From the NCBI RefSeq assembly GCF_022524485.1, contig NZ_JAKXMK010000027.1, positions 80,668 to 144,667 on the forward strand: 64,000 nucleotides of DNA. The letters are read 5' to 3'. This stretch comes from Pseudonocardia alaniniphila. GTDB lineage: Bacteria > Actinomycetota > Actinomycetes > Mycobacteriales > Pseudonocardiaceae. Positions 1-7,392 of the stretch are shown here, piece by piece. Position 1 is the stretch's first letter. Each line of letters opens with the position of its first letter. A model generated the notes under the pieces. That model was not told the DNA's origin. It was given only the letters and a program-made list of their open reading frames with translations, and searched no databases. Both the position numbers and the translations under genes were made by a program.

Positions 1-1
1 G

Positions 2-157
2 GGGCCGGACGGCGACAGCTACGCCGCTGCGCTGCGCGCTCTGTTCGAGCTCGACCCGCAGACGCCTGCCGCTGTGGCGCTCCAGCGCAGCGGTGACGTG
101 ATCGCCGCCCTGGAGGCTCGTACCGAGCCGACAGGTCCGGAGGAGGCGACCGGATGA
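2..157 (+). CDS. hemA: Glutamyl-tRNA reductase, C-terminal end (partial)
   Basis: This is the last 51 codons of a gene that begins upstream of the window. The reading frame has a short Asp-Ser-Tyr-Ala then Ala-Leu-Arg-Ala-Leu-Phe-Glu-Leu-Asp-Pro stretch, which resembles the C-terminal dimerisation helix of actinobacterial glutamyl-tRNA reductases. The enzyme makes glutamate-1-semialdehyde from glutamyl-tRNA, the first step of C5 heme synthesis, and its product would be used by the hemL product further along. The stop codon overlaps the hemC start in an ATGA arrangement, so the two are translationally coupled. The call leans on position before hemC and hemD, because no catalytic part is visible. 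Confidence 0.75.
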   Translation, partial: GPDGDSYAAALRALFELDPQTPAAVALQRSGDVIAALEARTEPTGPEEATG

Positions 158-1122
158 CTCTTCGCATCGGTACGCGGCCCAGCGCCCTCGCACTCGCGCA
201 GTCCACTCTGGTCGCGGAGCGGCTGCGTTCGGCCGGGCACGACGTCGAGTTGGTGGAGGTGTCCACGTCGGGCGACCGGTCGATGGTCCCGGTCGCCGAG
301 CTCGGCGTGGGTGTGTTCGTGTCGGCGCTGCGCGAAGCGCTGGTGAGCGGCCAGGTCGACCTGGCCGTGCACTCCTACAAGGATCTGCCGACCGCGCCCG
401 ACCCCCGGCTGCACCTGGCGGCCGTGCCACCGCGGGAGGATCCCCGCGACGCACTGGTCGCCCGCAACGGGATGGTGCTCGGTGAGCTGCCGCCCGGGGC
501 GAGGGTGGGCACGGGCGCGGCGCGGCGGCGGGCTCAGCTCGACGCGCTGGGTCTCGGTATCGAGGTCGTGCCGATCCGTGGCAACGTCGACACGCGCGTC
601 GGCAAGGTGCACTCGGGTGAGCTCGACGCGGTGGTCGTGGCCGCGGCCGGGCTGCGCAGGCTCGGACGCATCGACGAGGCCACCGAGCTGCTCGACCCAC
701 TACAGATGCTTCCCGCCCCGGCCCAAGGTGCACTCGCGGTCGAGTGCCGGGCCGACGACCTGGAGCTCGGTCGCGCGCTCTCACTGGCGCTCGACGACGA
801 GTTCACCCGGGCCGCCGTCATCGCGGAACGCGCGGTGCTCGCCACGCTGGAAGCCGGGTGCAGCGCGCCGGTCGCCGCACTGGCCGACGTGGTGTCCGAC
901 TGGGAACCGATCGCCGGACCGAACGGCGAGGAAGAGGACGGACGCGCGGTAGACCGCCTGTCGCTGCGGGCCGTCATCGGCACGACCGACGGAGGCCTGT
1001 TGCGCGCCTCCGTCACCGGAAACATGGACGACGCCGAGAAGCTCGGAGCGGCCCTGGCCGCCGAGCTTCTCGACATGGGGGGCTTCTCCGCCCTCGGAGA
1101 ACAGCTGGATCGGGAGATCTGA
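154..1122 (+). CDS. hemC: Porphobilinogen deaminase (hydroxymethylbilane synthase)
   Basis: A 322-residue cytosolic enzyme that joins four porphobilinogen molecules into hydroxymethylbilane. The N-terminus (MTLRIGTRPSALALAQ) and the SYKDLPTA segment are typical of the family. Cys236 in TLEAGCSAPVAAL is the residue that carries the dipyrromethane cofactor. Length is normal. ATG 154 is preceded by a good Shine-Dalgarno sequence (GGAGGAGG, about 139-146) and overlaps the hemA stop. The stop overlaps the hemD start by one base (TGATG), so hemA, hemC and hemD form one operon. In related actinobacteria this operon often begins with rex, which would lie outside the window. Confidence 0.97.
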   Translation: MTLRIGTRPSALALAQSTLVAERLRSAGHDVELVEVSTSGDRSMVPVAELGVGVFVSALREALVSGQVDLAVHSYKDLPTAPDPRLHLAAVPPREDPRDALVARNGMVLGELPPGARVGTGAARRRAQLDALGLGIEVVPIRGNVDTRVGKVHSGELDAVVVAAAGLRRLGRIDEATELLDPLQMLPAPAQGALAVECRADDLELGRALSLALDDEFTRAAVIAERAVLATLEAGCSAPVAALADVVSDWEPIAGPNGEEEDGRAVDRLSLRAVIGTTDGGLLRASVTGNMDDAEKLGAALAAELLDMGGFSALGEQLDREI

Positions 1123-2663
1123 TGAACCGAGCACCGAGTACCCCGGGACGGGTCGCCTTCGTGGGCAGTGGCCCCGGCGATCCCGGCCTGCTGACCGTCC
1201 GCGCGCGCGAGGCTCTCGCGAATGCGCCGTTGGTCATCACCGATCCGGATGTCCCCGAGGTCATCCTGGGCCTGGTCGCCGATGGCGCCGAGGTGCGGCC
1301 AGCGGTCGGCCAACCGGCCGACGTCGCCCGCGACCTGGTCTCCGAGGCCCGCTCCGGCCGTACCGTCACGCGGCTGGTCAGCGGCGACCCGCTGACCGTC
1401 GACTCGGTGGTGCAGGAGGCCATCGCGGTGGCCGCCGCCGACGTGCCGTTCGACGTCGTGCCCGGTGTGCCTGCCGGCACGGCCGTTCCGGCCTACGCCG
1501 GCGTGCCGCTCGGGTCGGGGCACATCGAGGCCGACGTCCGTGCCGGCGTCGACTGGCCCCGGCTCGCCGCGGCACCGGGCACGCTGGTGCTGCACGCCTC
1601 CCCGTCGCACCTGTCAGAGGTGGTGGGCGCCCTCACCGAGAACGGGATCGCCGCGCAGACCCCGGTGGCCGTCACCGCGGGAGGCACCGCCACCACCCAG
1701 CGGACGGTGCAGGCGACGCTGGCCACGATGGCTGCCGAGGCGGCCGATCTCGAGGGCCAGTTGGTGGTCACCGTCGGCCCCGAGGTCGGGCTGCGCAACG
1801 AGCTGTCCTGGTGGGAGTCGCGCGCGCTGTACGGGTGGCGTGTGCTGGTGCCCCGCACCAAGGACCAGGCCGGGGCGATGAGCGACCGCCTGGCTGTGCA
1901 CGGCGCCACCGCGGAGGAGGTGCCGACGATCGCCGTCGAGCCCCCGCGCTCGCCCACGCAGATGGAGCGCGCGGTCAAGGGGCTGGTGGACGGCCGCTAC
2001 CAGTGGGTGGTGTTCACCTCCACCAACGCCGTGCGCGCGGTGTGGGAGAAGTTCGCCGAGTTCGGTCTCGACGCGCGCGCCTTCTCCGGCGTCAAGATCG
2101 CCTGCGTCGGAGCCGCCACCGCCGAGAAGGTGCGCAGCTTCGGCATCGTGCCCGAGCTGGTGCCGTCGGTGGAGGAGTCGCAGGAGTCCTCGTCCGAGGG
2201 GCTGCTGTCGATCTTCCCGCCCTACGACGACGTGCTCGACCCGGTCGACCGCGTGCTGCTGCCGCGCGCCGACATCGCCACCGAGACGCTCGCCGCCGGT
2301 CTGCGCGACCGCGGATGGGAGATCGACGACGTCACCGCGTACCGCACGGTCCGCGCGGCGCCGCCGCCCGCCCCGATCCGCGAGGCGATCAAGACCGGCG
2401 GGTTCGACGCGGTGTGCTTCACCTCGTCGTCCACGGTGCGCAACCTGGTCGGCATCGCAGGAAAGCCGCACGCTCGCACGATCGTCGCGTGCATCGGCCC
2501 GCAGACGGCCGAGACGGCCCGTGAGTTCGGGCTGCGCGTCGACGTGCAGCCCGACGAGGCGCGCGTGCCCGCCCTGGTCGACGCCCTGGCGGCGCACGCG
2601 GCCCGGCTCCGTGCCGAGGGCGCTCTGCCGCCCCCGAAGAAGGCGAAGGCCCGCCGCCGCTGA
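1122..2663 (+). CDS. hemD: Uroporphyrinogen-III C-methyltransferase/uroporphyrinogen-III synthase fusion
   Basis: A 513-residue two-domain protein. Residues about 1-225 are a tetrapyrrole methylase domain (GSGPGDPGLLTVRA near the N-terminus, VVPGVPAG later). Residues about 236-505 are a HemD domain that cyclises hydroxymethylbilane to uroporphyrinogen III (VVFTSTNAVRAVW and CFTSSSTVRNL segments). Such fusions are usual in actinobacteria and link heme with siroheme or corrinoid branches. The in-frame reading extends far upstream of 1122, but ATG 1122 is chosen because it overlaps the hemC stop (TGATG) and starts directly before the methylase motif. The C-terminus ends in a basic Lys/Arg tail. 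The gene is followed by a strong inverted repeat. Confidence 0.95.
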   Translation: MNRAPSTPGRVAFVGSGPGDPGLLTVRAREALANAPLVITDPDVPEVILGLVADGAEVRPAVGQPADVARDLVSEARSGRTVTRLVSGDPLTVDSVVQEAIAVAAADVPFDVVPGVPAGTAVPAYAGVPLGSGHIEADVRAGVDWPRLAAAPGTLVLHASPSHLSEVVGALTENGIAAQTPVAVTAGGTATTQRTVQATLATMAAEAADLEGQLVVTVGPEVGLRNELSWWESRALYGWRVLVPRTKDQAGAMSDRLAVHGATAEEVPTIAVEPPRSPTQMERAVKGLVDGRYQWVVFTSTNAVRAVWEKFAEFGLDARAFSGVKIACVGAATAEKVRSFGIVPELVPSVEESQESSSEGLLSIFPPYDDVLDPVDRVLLPRADIATETLAAGLRDRGWEIDDVTAYRTVRAAPPPAPIREAIKTGGFDAVCFTSSSTVRNLVGIAGKPHARTIVACIGPQTAETAREFGLRVDVQPDEARVPALVDALAAHAARLRAEGALPPPKKAKARRR

Positions 2664-2668
2664 GCCCG

Positions 2669-2716
2669 AGTGAGCGGCACTTCCGCCCGGCAGATCGGGC
2701 GGAAGTGCCGCTCACT
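2669..2716 (+). terminator. Long perfect hairpin after hemD
   Basis: A 21-bp perfect stem (2669-2689 with 2696-2716) closes a 6-base loop (GCAGAT). It starts six bases after the hemD stop and precedes a convergent gene on the minus strand. There is no clear T-run, as is common for high-GC actinobacterial terminators. It could stop transcription from both sides. The arm sequence reads GTGAGCGGCACTTCC then GCCCG. Confidence 0.6.
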
Positions 2717-2811
2717 TGCGGTTACATCAGCACCTGCCCGCCGGCCCGGCGCGCCCGCGCCGGCCGGCCCGACCCGAGCGGGCAGGCCGGCACAACCGCC
2801 GGCACGGGCGC

Positions 2812-3600
2812 TCAGTAGTTCTTGACCACCGACCGCGGGACGGTCCGCCACCGCCTGCGCCCGTCCGGGTCGACGACCGGTGGCTCTAGCAGCAGCACCG
2901 CCCGGCCGTCGAGCAGGACGGGGCGTACCCAGTCGCCGAGCTCGATGAGCTCGCCCGCCGCAGGTTCCTGCCGCTGGTGGTCGCGGACCTGGTCGATCGA
3001 GACGAGGTCGAGCAGCCTGCCGGCGGTCATGTCGCCGCTGATCTCGCGGATTCCCGGCATGAACAGAAACAGCCCGTCGCCGCCGGAGAGGTGCAGGCCC
3101 ACGGCGGCGAGCGCACCCAGGACGCCGTCCTGCGTGCCACCGTGACCGCTCAGGTGCACGCCCGTCGCCGCCGCCAGCGTCCGCGCGGTCGCCGTGACCA
3201 GCACCTCGCGCTTCGCCCGTCGACCGAACTCGACGAGCCGCTCCCGCCGGCCGCTGCCCTCGGGCAGGTCCGGCAGCACCGCCACGGCCAGCCCCGGGTC
3301 CGCAGCGGGCGGGCAGACTCGCTCGAGAAAGCTCGCGGCGATCTCGACGACAGCGGGCACCACAGCCTCGGGATCAGCGGCCATGCTGCGCCATGCGATG
3401 CACGCGCTGGAGTTGTGGGACGTGTAGGGGATACGCGGGTCGACCAGGAGCTGATGACGGGTGGCGCCTGCCGCGCTGCCGAGCCCCGCCTCCTCCAGCT
3501 CCGTGATCAGCTGCCGGCAACGCCGGCCGGTACCCGGGCTCGCGAGGTCGTCGATGCCGATGAGCAGGTCGACGCCGAGCAGCGCTCTTCCGCTGGTCAC
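2812..3600 (-). CDS. TiaS-like (tRNA-Ile2 agmatinylcytidine synthetase family) protein, short form
   Basis: A 262-residue protein. Its start (LLIGIDDLASPGTG) resembles the IGIDDTDSP motif of archaeal TiaS. The middle segment (VHLSGHGGTQDGVLGALAAVGLHL) resembles the DUF1743 region with its GxxGALAA motif. Archaeal TiaS is about 400 residues or more and has C-terminal OB and zinc-ribbon domains; this protein lacks them, and bacteria normally use TilS lysidine synthetase instead, so tRNA modification is unlikely to be its whole story. GTG 3600 is chosen because it overlaps the stop of the upstream lipoprotein gene (GTGA), indicating a two-gene operon. Family assignment is from remembered motifs; function is unknown. 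Confidence 0.6.
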   Translation of the reverse strand: MTSGRALLGVDLLIGIDDLASPGTGRRCRQLITELEEAGLGSAAGATRHQLLVDPRIPYTSHNSSACIAWRSMAADPEAVVPAVVEIAASFLERVCPPAADPGLAVAVLPDLPEGSGRRERLVEFGRRAKREVLVTATARTLAAATGVHLSGHGGTQDGVLGALAAVGLHLSGGDGLFLFMPGIREISGDMTAGRLLDLVSIDQVRDHQRQEPAAGELIELGDWVRPVLLDGRAVLLLEPPVVDPDGRRRWRTVPRSVVKNY

Positions 3601-4043
3601 GGGTTCGCCACCAGGGCGGTCACGTCGCGCACCCATCGGTTCGTGGGCAGGTCCGCGCCCGCGAGTTTGACGGTGCCGCGATTGGTCACGGCGAGGATCG
3701 GCTGGGCGGAGAGGTCCGTGGCGGACAGGGTCTGGGCGGGATCGCGACCCTCCACCCGCAGCGCCGACACGTCCGCCACTCCGGCCTTGTCGAGAACGCT
3801 ACGGATGGTCGGGCCGGTCTGGACCTGGTCGCCCGCCGACTGGGGCGTGTCCACGTCCACCTGCTGCAATGTCTGAAGCGCGGCGAGATCGAACCGGGCG
3901 AGCTCCCGGTCGCCGTCCCGGATCACCACGGCGCCACTGCTCGACCCGTCGCCGCCGGCGCCCCCACCGGTGCCGGCGGATCCGCATGCGACCAGGGCCG
4001 CTGCCAGAAGAAGACCAACCACCGCTGTGAGACTCCGCCGCAT
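3597..4043 (-). CDS. Lipoprotein with sulfite-oxidase-like (molybdopterin-binding fold) domain
   Basis: A 148-residue exported lipoprotein. The N-terminus has MRR, a hydrophobic segment and a lipobox ending at VACG (Cys20). The rest resembles the small Oxidoreductase-molybdopterin-like fold found in surface lipoproteins: LARFDLAALQTL, then TGPTIRSVLDKAGV, then a C-terminal VRDVTALVANP. No catalytic cysteine is present after the lipobox, so it is more likely a ligand-binding protein than an oxidase. Its stop overlaps the GTG start of the TiaS-like gene. It is divergent from the membrane protein gene at 4146, and the two promoters share an AT-rich 100-base gap, which suggests that the three genes work together. 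The ligand is unknown. Confidence 0.65.
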   Translation of the reverse strand: MRRSLTAVVGLLLAAALVACGSAGTGGGAGGDGSSSGAVVIRDGDRELARFDLAALQTLQQVDVDTPQSAGDQVQTGPTIRSVLDKAGVADVSALRVEGRDPAQTLSATDLSAQPILAVTNRGTVKLAGADLPTNRWVRDVTALVANP

Positions 4044-4133
4044 CCGCGACTCCTTCGGACTTCGATCCTCAGGTATGAGGAGTTATATGCAAAATAAACT
4101 CGCACATGCGGTTCTATCATGGTCATCCAGAGC

Positions 4134-4139
4134 TATGCT
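4134..4139 (+). promoter_or_regulatory. -10 element, leaderless promoter of the 4146 gene
   Basis: TATGCT lies six bases before ATG 4146. The surrounding region (about 4075-4120) is unusually AT-rich for this window and may hold operator sites for both divergent units. Confidence 0.55.
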
Positions 4140-4145
4140 GCCGCC

Positions 4146-4832
4146 ATGAAGTCCTGGGCTCTGCCGGCCGTCTCGATCGGTAGCCGGGCAGCGGATCGCG
4201 CGCGAGATCTCGCACTGCCGCTCGTCGCCGTGGCCGGGATCGTGGCGGTGACCGACCTGCGCATACCCGTCGGGCTGCCCGGTCACCGAGGACTGATCTG
4301 GCTGACGCTGCTCGTCGCCGTGGCGCTGTCGGTCCGCCGGCCCGGCGTGGTCACCGCCGTCGGCGCGGCCTCGACCGTGCTCACCTTCGCGCTGGGCAGC
4401 GCTGTGGGCGACCCGCGGTATCTCGCCGCAGCGATCCTCCTGGACGCGACGCTGGCCGTCCCCATCGTCCGGCGCCATCCGGTGCTGCTGGGCCTCGCGG
4501 CATCGCCGATCCATCTCGTCGCGCTCGTCGCCCCGTTGCTGGGCGCGGTCGGAGCCGGCGGCGCGCTCGTCGGGCTCGGTTCGGGGCTCGCGACGAAGGC
4601 GGGCTTCCACCTCGCCTTCGGCCTCGTCGCAGGACTCCTCGGGTGGACGGTCGCAGCCGCCTTGGGGTGCTCCTGGACCGGCGGTGAGGGAGTGAGGTCG
4701 ACGATGCGTCGCACCCTTGCTCGCCGTGGTGAGCGCCTGCGTGGCGGGAGCGCCACCGGAGGAACGTGCGACGCTCGCGGACACAGCATTTTCTTCTGCC
4801 CGCGCTGCCGGCGGTCCGCCGCCGAGTCGTAG
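4146..4832 (+). CDS. Polytopic membrane protein of unknown function
   Basis: A 228-residue protein with about five hydrophobic segments between residues 15 and 180 (for example LALPLVAVAGIVAV, GLIWLTLLVAVALSV, AAILLDATLAVPIV, SPIHLVALVAPLLGAV). It could be a small transporter or an S-component-like subunit; I do not recognise a family. The start at 4146 is preferred over ATG 4119 because it sits six bases behind a TATGCT hexamer. The last 50 residues are basic, Gly/Arg-rich and contain Cys pairs quite unlike the membrane part. A +1 frame at about 4715 reads as a hydrophobic LLAVVSACVAG segment, so an indel near 4690-4715 is possible. It ends ten bases before hemB. Confidence 0.6.
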   Translation: MKSWALPAVSIGSRAADRARDLALPLVAVAGIVAVTDLRIPVGLPGHRGLIWLTLLVAVALSVRRPGVVTAVGAASTVLTFALGSAVGDPRYLAAAILLDATLAVPIVRRHPVLLGLAASPIHLVALVAPLLGAVGAGGALVGLGSGLATKAGFHLAFGLVAGLLGWTVAAALGCSWTGGEGVRSTMRRTLARRGERLRGGSATGGTCDARGHSIFFCPRCRRSAAES

Positions 4833-4835
4833 CCT
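4830..4835 (+). promoter_or_regulatory. -10 element, leaderless promoter of hemB
   Basis: TAGCCT is followed by six bases (GGCGTC) and then ATG 4842, with no Shine-Dalgarno sequence. It overlaps the stop codon of the preceding gene. Confidence 0.6.
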
Positions 4836-4841
4836 GGCGTC

Positions 4842-5822
4842 ATGGCCTTCCCAGCTCATCGGCCGCGGCGACTGCGATCCACTCCGGCCATGCGCCGGCT
4901 CGTCGCCGAGATCGACCTGCGACCCCGTCACCTCGTGCTGCCGATGTTCGTCAAGGAGGGCGCGAGCGAGCCGGTTCCGATCGCGTCGATGCCCGGAGTC
5001 GTCCAGCACACGCGCGACTCGCTGCGAAAGGCGGCCACCGAAGCCGTGTCCGCCGGGGTGGGCGGGCTGATGCTCTTCGGCGTGCCCGAGAGCCGGGACG
5101 CCACGGGCACAGCGGGCGTCGACCCCGACGGGGTGCTGAACGTGGCCCTGCGCGATCTCCGCGCCGAGGTCGGCGACGCCACCGTACTGATGGCCGACAC
5201 CTGCCTCGACGAGTTCACCGACCACGGCCACTGCGGAGTGCTGGACGCCGAGGGTCGCGTGGACAACGACGCCACGCTCGCCGTCTACGGGGAGATGGCC
5301 GTGGCACAGGCCGAGGCGGGAGCGCACCTGCTCGGCCCCAGCGGGATGATGGACGGCCAGGTCGGAGCCATCCGCGAGGCGCTCGACGCCGCAGGCCACG
5401 TCGACACCGGCATCCTCGCCTACACGGCGAAGTACTCCTCGGCGTTCTTCGGCCCGTTCCGTGAGGCGGTCGAGTCCCAGCTGCGGGGCGACCGCAAGAC
5501 GTACCAGCAGGACAGCGCCAACGTGCGGGAGGCGCTGCGCGAGCTCGCGCTCGACCTCGAGGAGGGCGCCGACATGGTGATGGTCAAGCCCGCGCTCGCC
5601 TACCTCGACGTGCTGCGCGCCGTGGCCGAGACGGCCGACGTGCCCGTGGCGGCCTACCAGGTCTCCGGGGAGTACGCGATGGTGGAGGCCGCCGCGGCGA
5701 ACGGGTGGCTGGACCGCGACCGCACGGTGCTCGAGACGCTCACCGGGATCCGCAGGGCCGGTGCCGACATCGTGCTCACCTATTGGGCCACCGAGGTGGC
5801 GACGCGTCTCACGACCGAGTGA
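4842..5822 (+). CDS. hemB: Porphobilinogen synthase (delta-aminolevulinate dehydratase)
   Basis: A 326-residue cytosolic enzyme that condenses two 5-aminolevulinate molecules into porphobilinogen, the substrate of the hemC product. The two Schiff-base lysines are visible: Lys197 in YTAKYSSAFFGPF and Lys249 in MVMVKPALAYLDV. In the metal-binding loop the usual Cys-x-Cys-x(7)-Cys triad reads CLDEFTDHGHC, with Asp in place of the middle Cys, so a mixed or magnesium-type site is likely. Length is normal. ATG 4842 is chosen because of the leaderless -10 signal just before it. It is transcribed apart from hemACD and separated from it by the TiaS-like gene group. Confidence 0.97.
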   Translation: MAFPAHRPRRLRSTPAMRRLVAEIDLRPRHLVLPMFVKEGASEPVPIASMPGVVQHTRDSLRKAATEAVSAGVGGLMLFGVPESRDATGTAGVDPDGVLNVALRDLRAEVGDATVLMADTCLDEFTDHGHCGVLDAEGRVDNDATLAVYGEMAVAQAEAGAHLLGPSGMMDGQVGAIREALDAAGHVDTGILAYTAKYSSAFFGPFREAVESQLRGDRKTYQQDSANVREALRELALDLEEGADMVMVKPALAYLDVLRAVAETADVPVAAYQVSGEYAMVEAAAANGWLDRDRTVLETLTGIRRAGADIVLTYWATEVATRLTTE

Positions 5823-5933
5823 ACTTGCGCGGCCGTGACCGCTTCGCAACGCTCAATACGGCCGATAGAAACCTGAATGCGACCAAGCGGGCGATACGAT
5901 CGCGAACCTCGTGAACGATCGTGGAGGCTCGCA

Positions 5934-6425
5934 ATGACGTACGACCCCGGCAACCCCGGCGATCAGCCCCAACCGCCCGGCGGCCAGGGTTGGTCCGGGG
6001 GGCAGCAGCCGCCGTACCCGGGTGGGTACGGCCAGCAGCCTCCGCAGGGCTGGGGCCCGCCTCCCGGTCAGCCGCCTTACGGCGACCCCTCGGCGTACGG
6101 GCCGGGACCGGGACCAGGACCAGGGCCCGGCAACAGCCCGCAGGCGCAGGCCAAGGGTTTCTTCTCGGCGTTGTTCGACTTCGGGTTCAACCACTTCGCC
6201 ACGCCGTCGGTCGTGAAGATCCTCTATGTGGTCGGCCTGGTGCTGCTGGGGCTCGCCTACATCGGCTTCGTCATCGCGGGCTTCGCGCAGGGCGTCGGCC
6301 CCGGGCTGCTCGTGCTGATCCTCGGTGCGATCGTGGCGCTGTTCTACCTCACGCTGTTCCGCATCACGCTCGAGTTCTACTACGCCGTGGTCCGGATGTC
6401 AGAGGACATCCACCACCGGCGCTGA
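5934..6425 (+). CDS. DUF4282 membrane protein with Pro/Gly/Gln-rich N-terminus
   Basis: A 163-residue protein. Residues 1-75 are disordered and rich in Pro, Gly and Gln (runs of GPGPGPG). Residues about 80-163 match the DUF4282 pattern: FFSALFDFGFNHFATPSVVK, then two membrane helices (ILYVVGLVLLGLAYIGFVI and LLVLILGAIVALFYLTLF), then RITLEFYYAVVRMSEDI. Function is unknown. ATG 5934 has a good ribosome-binding site (GGAGG 5923-5927). An inverted repeat (ACGATCG 5896-5902 with CGATCGT 5916-5922) ends directly before that site and overlaps a possible -10 (TACGAT 5895-5900), so an operator or RNA hairpin control is possible. The next gene has a similar layout. Confidence 0.8.
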   Translation: MTYDPGNPGDQPQPPGGQGWSGGQQPPYPGGYGQQPPQGWGPPPGQPPYGDPSAYGPGPGPGPGPGNSPQAQAKGFFSALFDFGFNHFATPSVVKILYVVGLVLLGLAYIGFVIAGFAQGVGPGLLVLILGAIVALFYLTLFRITLEFYYAVVRMSEDIHHRR

Positions 6426-6456
6426 GACCTGCGTGGACAGCGAATCGGACCGGCCC

Positions 6457-6462
6457 TACGGT
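6457..6462 (+). promoter_or_regulatory. -10 element, leaderless promoter of the 6469 gene
   Basis: TACGGT is followed by six bases (AACGCC) and GTG 6469, without a Shine-Dalgarno sequence. Confidence 0.55.
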
Positions 6463-6468
6463 AACGCC

Positions 6469-7344
6469 GTGAGCAGCACACCGTCCGATCCCGGGCGTGG
6501 GGACCAGAAGCCTGACGGCGGTCCTCACCGCGACGACCGTGCGGACGGCACGCAGCAACCTGCGCCGTCCGACAGCCAGGCGGAGGGCGCCCCCCAGTAC
6601 GGCGCGCCGCCCGTCGGCCAGTACGGCGGTCAGCCCGGCCAGTACGACCCGTACGGCCAGCAGGCGGGCCAGCCGGGTCCGTACTACGGGCAGCCCGGCC
6701 AGTACGGCGCGCAGCCCGGTCAGCCGGGCCAACCGGGCCAGTACGGGCAACCGGGTCAGTACGGCCAGCCGGGCCAGTACAACCCCTACAACCAGCCCGG
6801 CCCCTACGGCGGCCAGCCCTACCCGGGCGGGCAGGGCGGCTACGCATACAACCCGTACAGCACGCCCTACCCGGCCGGGCTCGACGAGGTCGACACCGCT
6901 CCCGTCGAGCGCCCCCGGATCATGATCCTGTCCTTGGTGTTCGTGATTCTCAGCGCGCTGCCCTTCCTGGGCATCGGACTCGTGCTGCTGGTCGCGGCGG
7001 AGAACGGGGCGCAGGCCTTCGATCCCGAGCAGCTTCGCCAGATCGAGGAGGCCGGCGTCTCGGTCGCCGAGATCATCCGCGTCGCGGGCGGGATCCTCCT
7101 TGCCGTCGCCGCGCTCTACATCGGGTTCGCCGTGCTCGCCTTCATCGGACACAACTGGGCCCGCATCATCCTGACGATCATGACGGCGGGGTTCACGCTC
7201 CTGGCGCTGAGCACCGTCTTCTCCGGTCTCGGCGGCGACAACGCCAGCCTGTTGTTCATGCTGGTCGTCATGATCCTGTCGATCGCAGGCACCGTCGTCC
7301 TCTACACGCCGGACGCTCGTCAGTTCTTCGCCGGACGCCGCTGA
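6469..7344 (+). CDS. Membrane protein with QPGQYG repeats
   Basis: A 291-residue protein. Residues about 40-130 hold imperfect Gln-Pro-Gly-Gln-Tyr-Gly repeats and are presumably a flexible cytoplasmic arm. Residues 145-290 contain four membrane segments, including IMILSLVFVILSALPFLGI, ILLAVAALYIGFAVLAFIG and LLFMLVVMILSIAGTVVLY, and the protein ends in ARQFFAGRR. The layout resembles DUF4064-type or Tic20-like membrane proteins, but I cannot assign it. GTG 6469 is chosen over an in-frame GTG at 6433 because of the TACGGT hexamer six bases upstream. Together with the preceding DUF4282 gene it makes a pair of Pro/Gln-rich membrane proteins between hemB and hemL. Confidence 0.7.
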   Translation: MSSTPSDPGRGDQKPDGGPHRDDRADGTQQPAPSDSQAEGAPQYGAPPVGQYGGQPGQYDPYGQQAGQPGPYYGQPGQYGAQPGQPGQPGQYGQPGQYGQPGQYNPYNQPGPYGGQPYPGGQGGYAYNPYSTPYPAGLDEVDTAPVERPRIMILSLVFVILSALPFLGIGLVLLVAAENGAQAFDPEQLRQIEEAGVSVAEIIRVAGGILLAVAALYIGFAVLAFIGHNWARIILTIMTAGFTLLALSTVFSGLGGDNASLLFMLVVMILSIAGTVVLYTPDARQFFAGRR

Positions 7345-7392
7345 CCCGCACCCCTGCCACTTCGAGCACGCCGCGGTGCAAGACTGGCGGCC

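Noticed and set aside
4083..5849. Long minus-strand open frame opposite hemB and the 4146 gene
   Set aside because: Antisense shadow; no recognisable motif, while hemB on the plus strand has both catalytic lysines.
6590..6860. Tandem DNA repeats as a CRISPR-like array
   Set aside because: The repeats are in-frame QPGQYG codons of a membrane protein, with no unique spacers of constant length.
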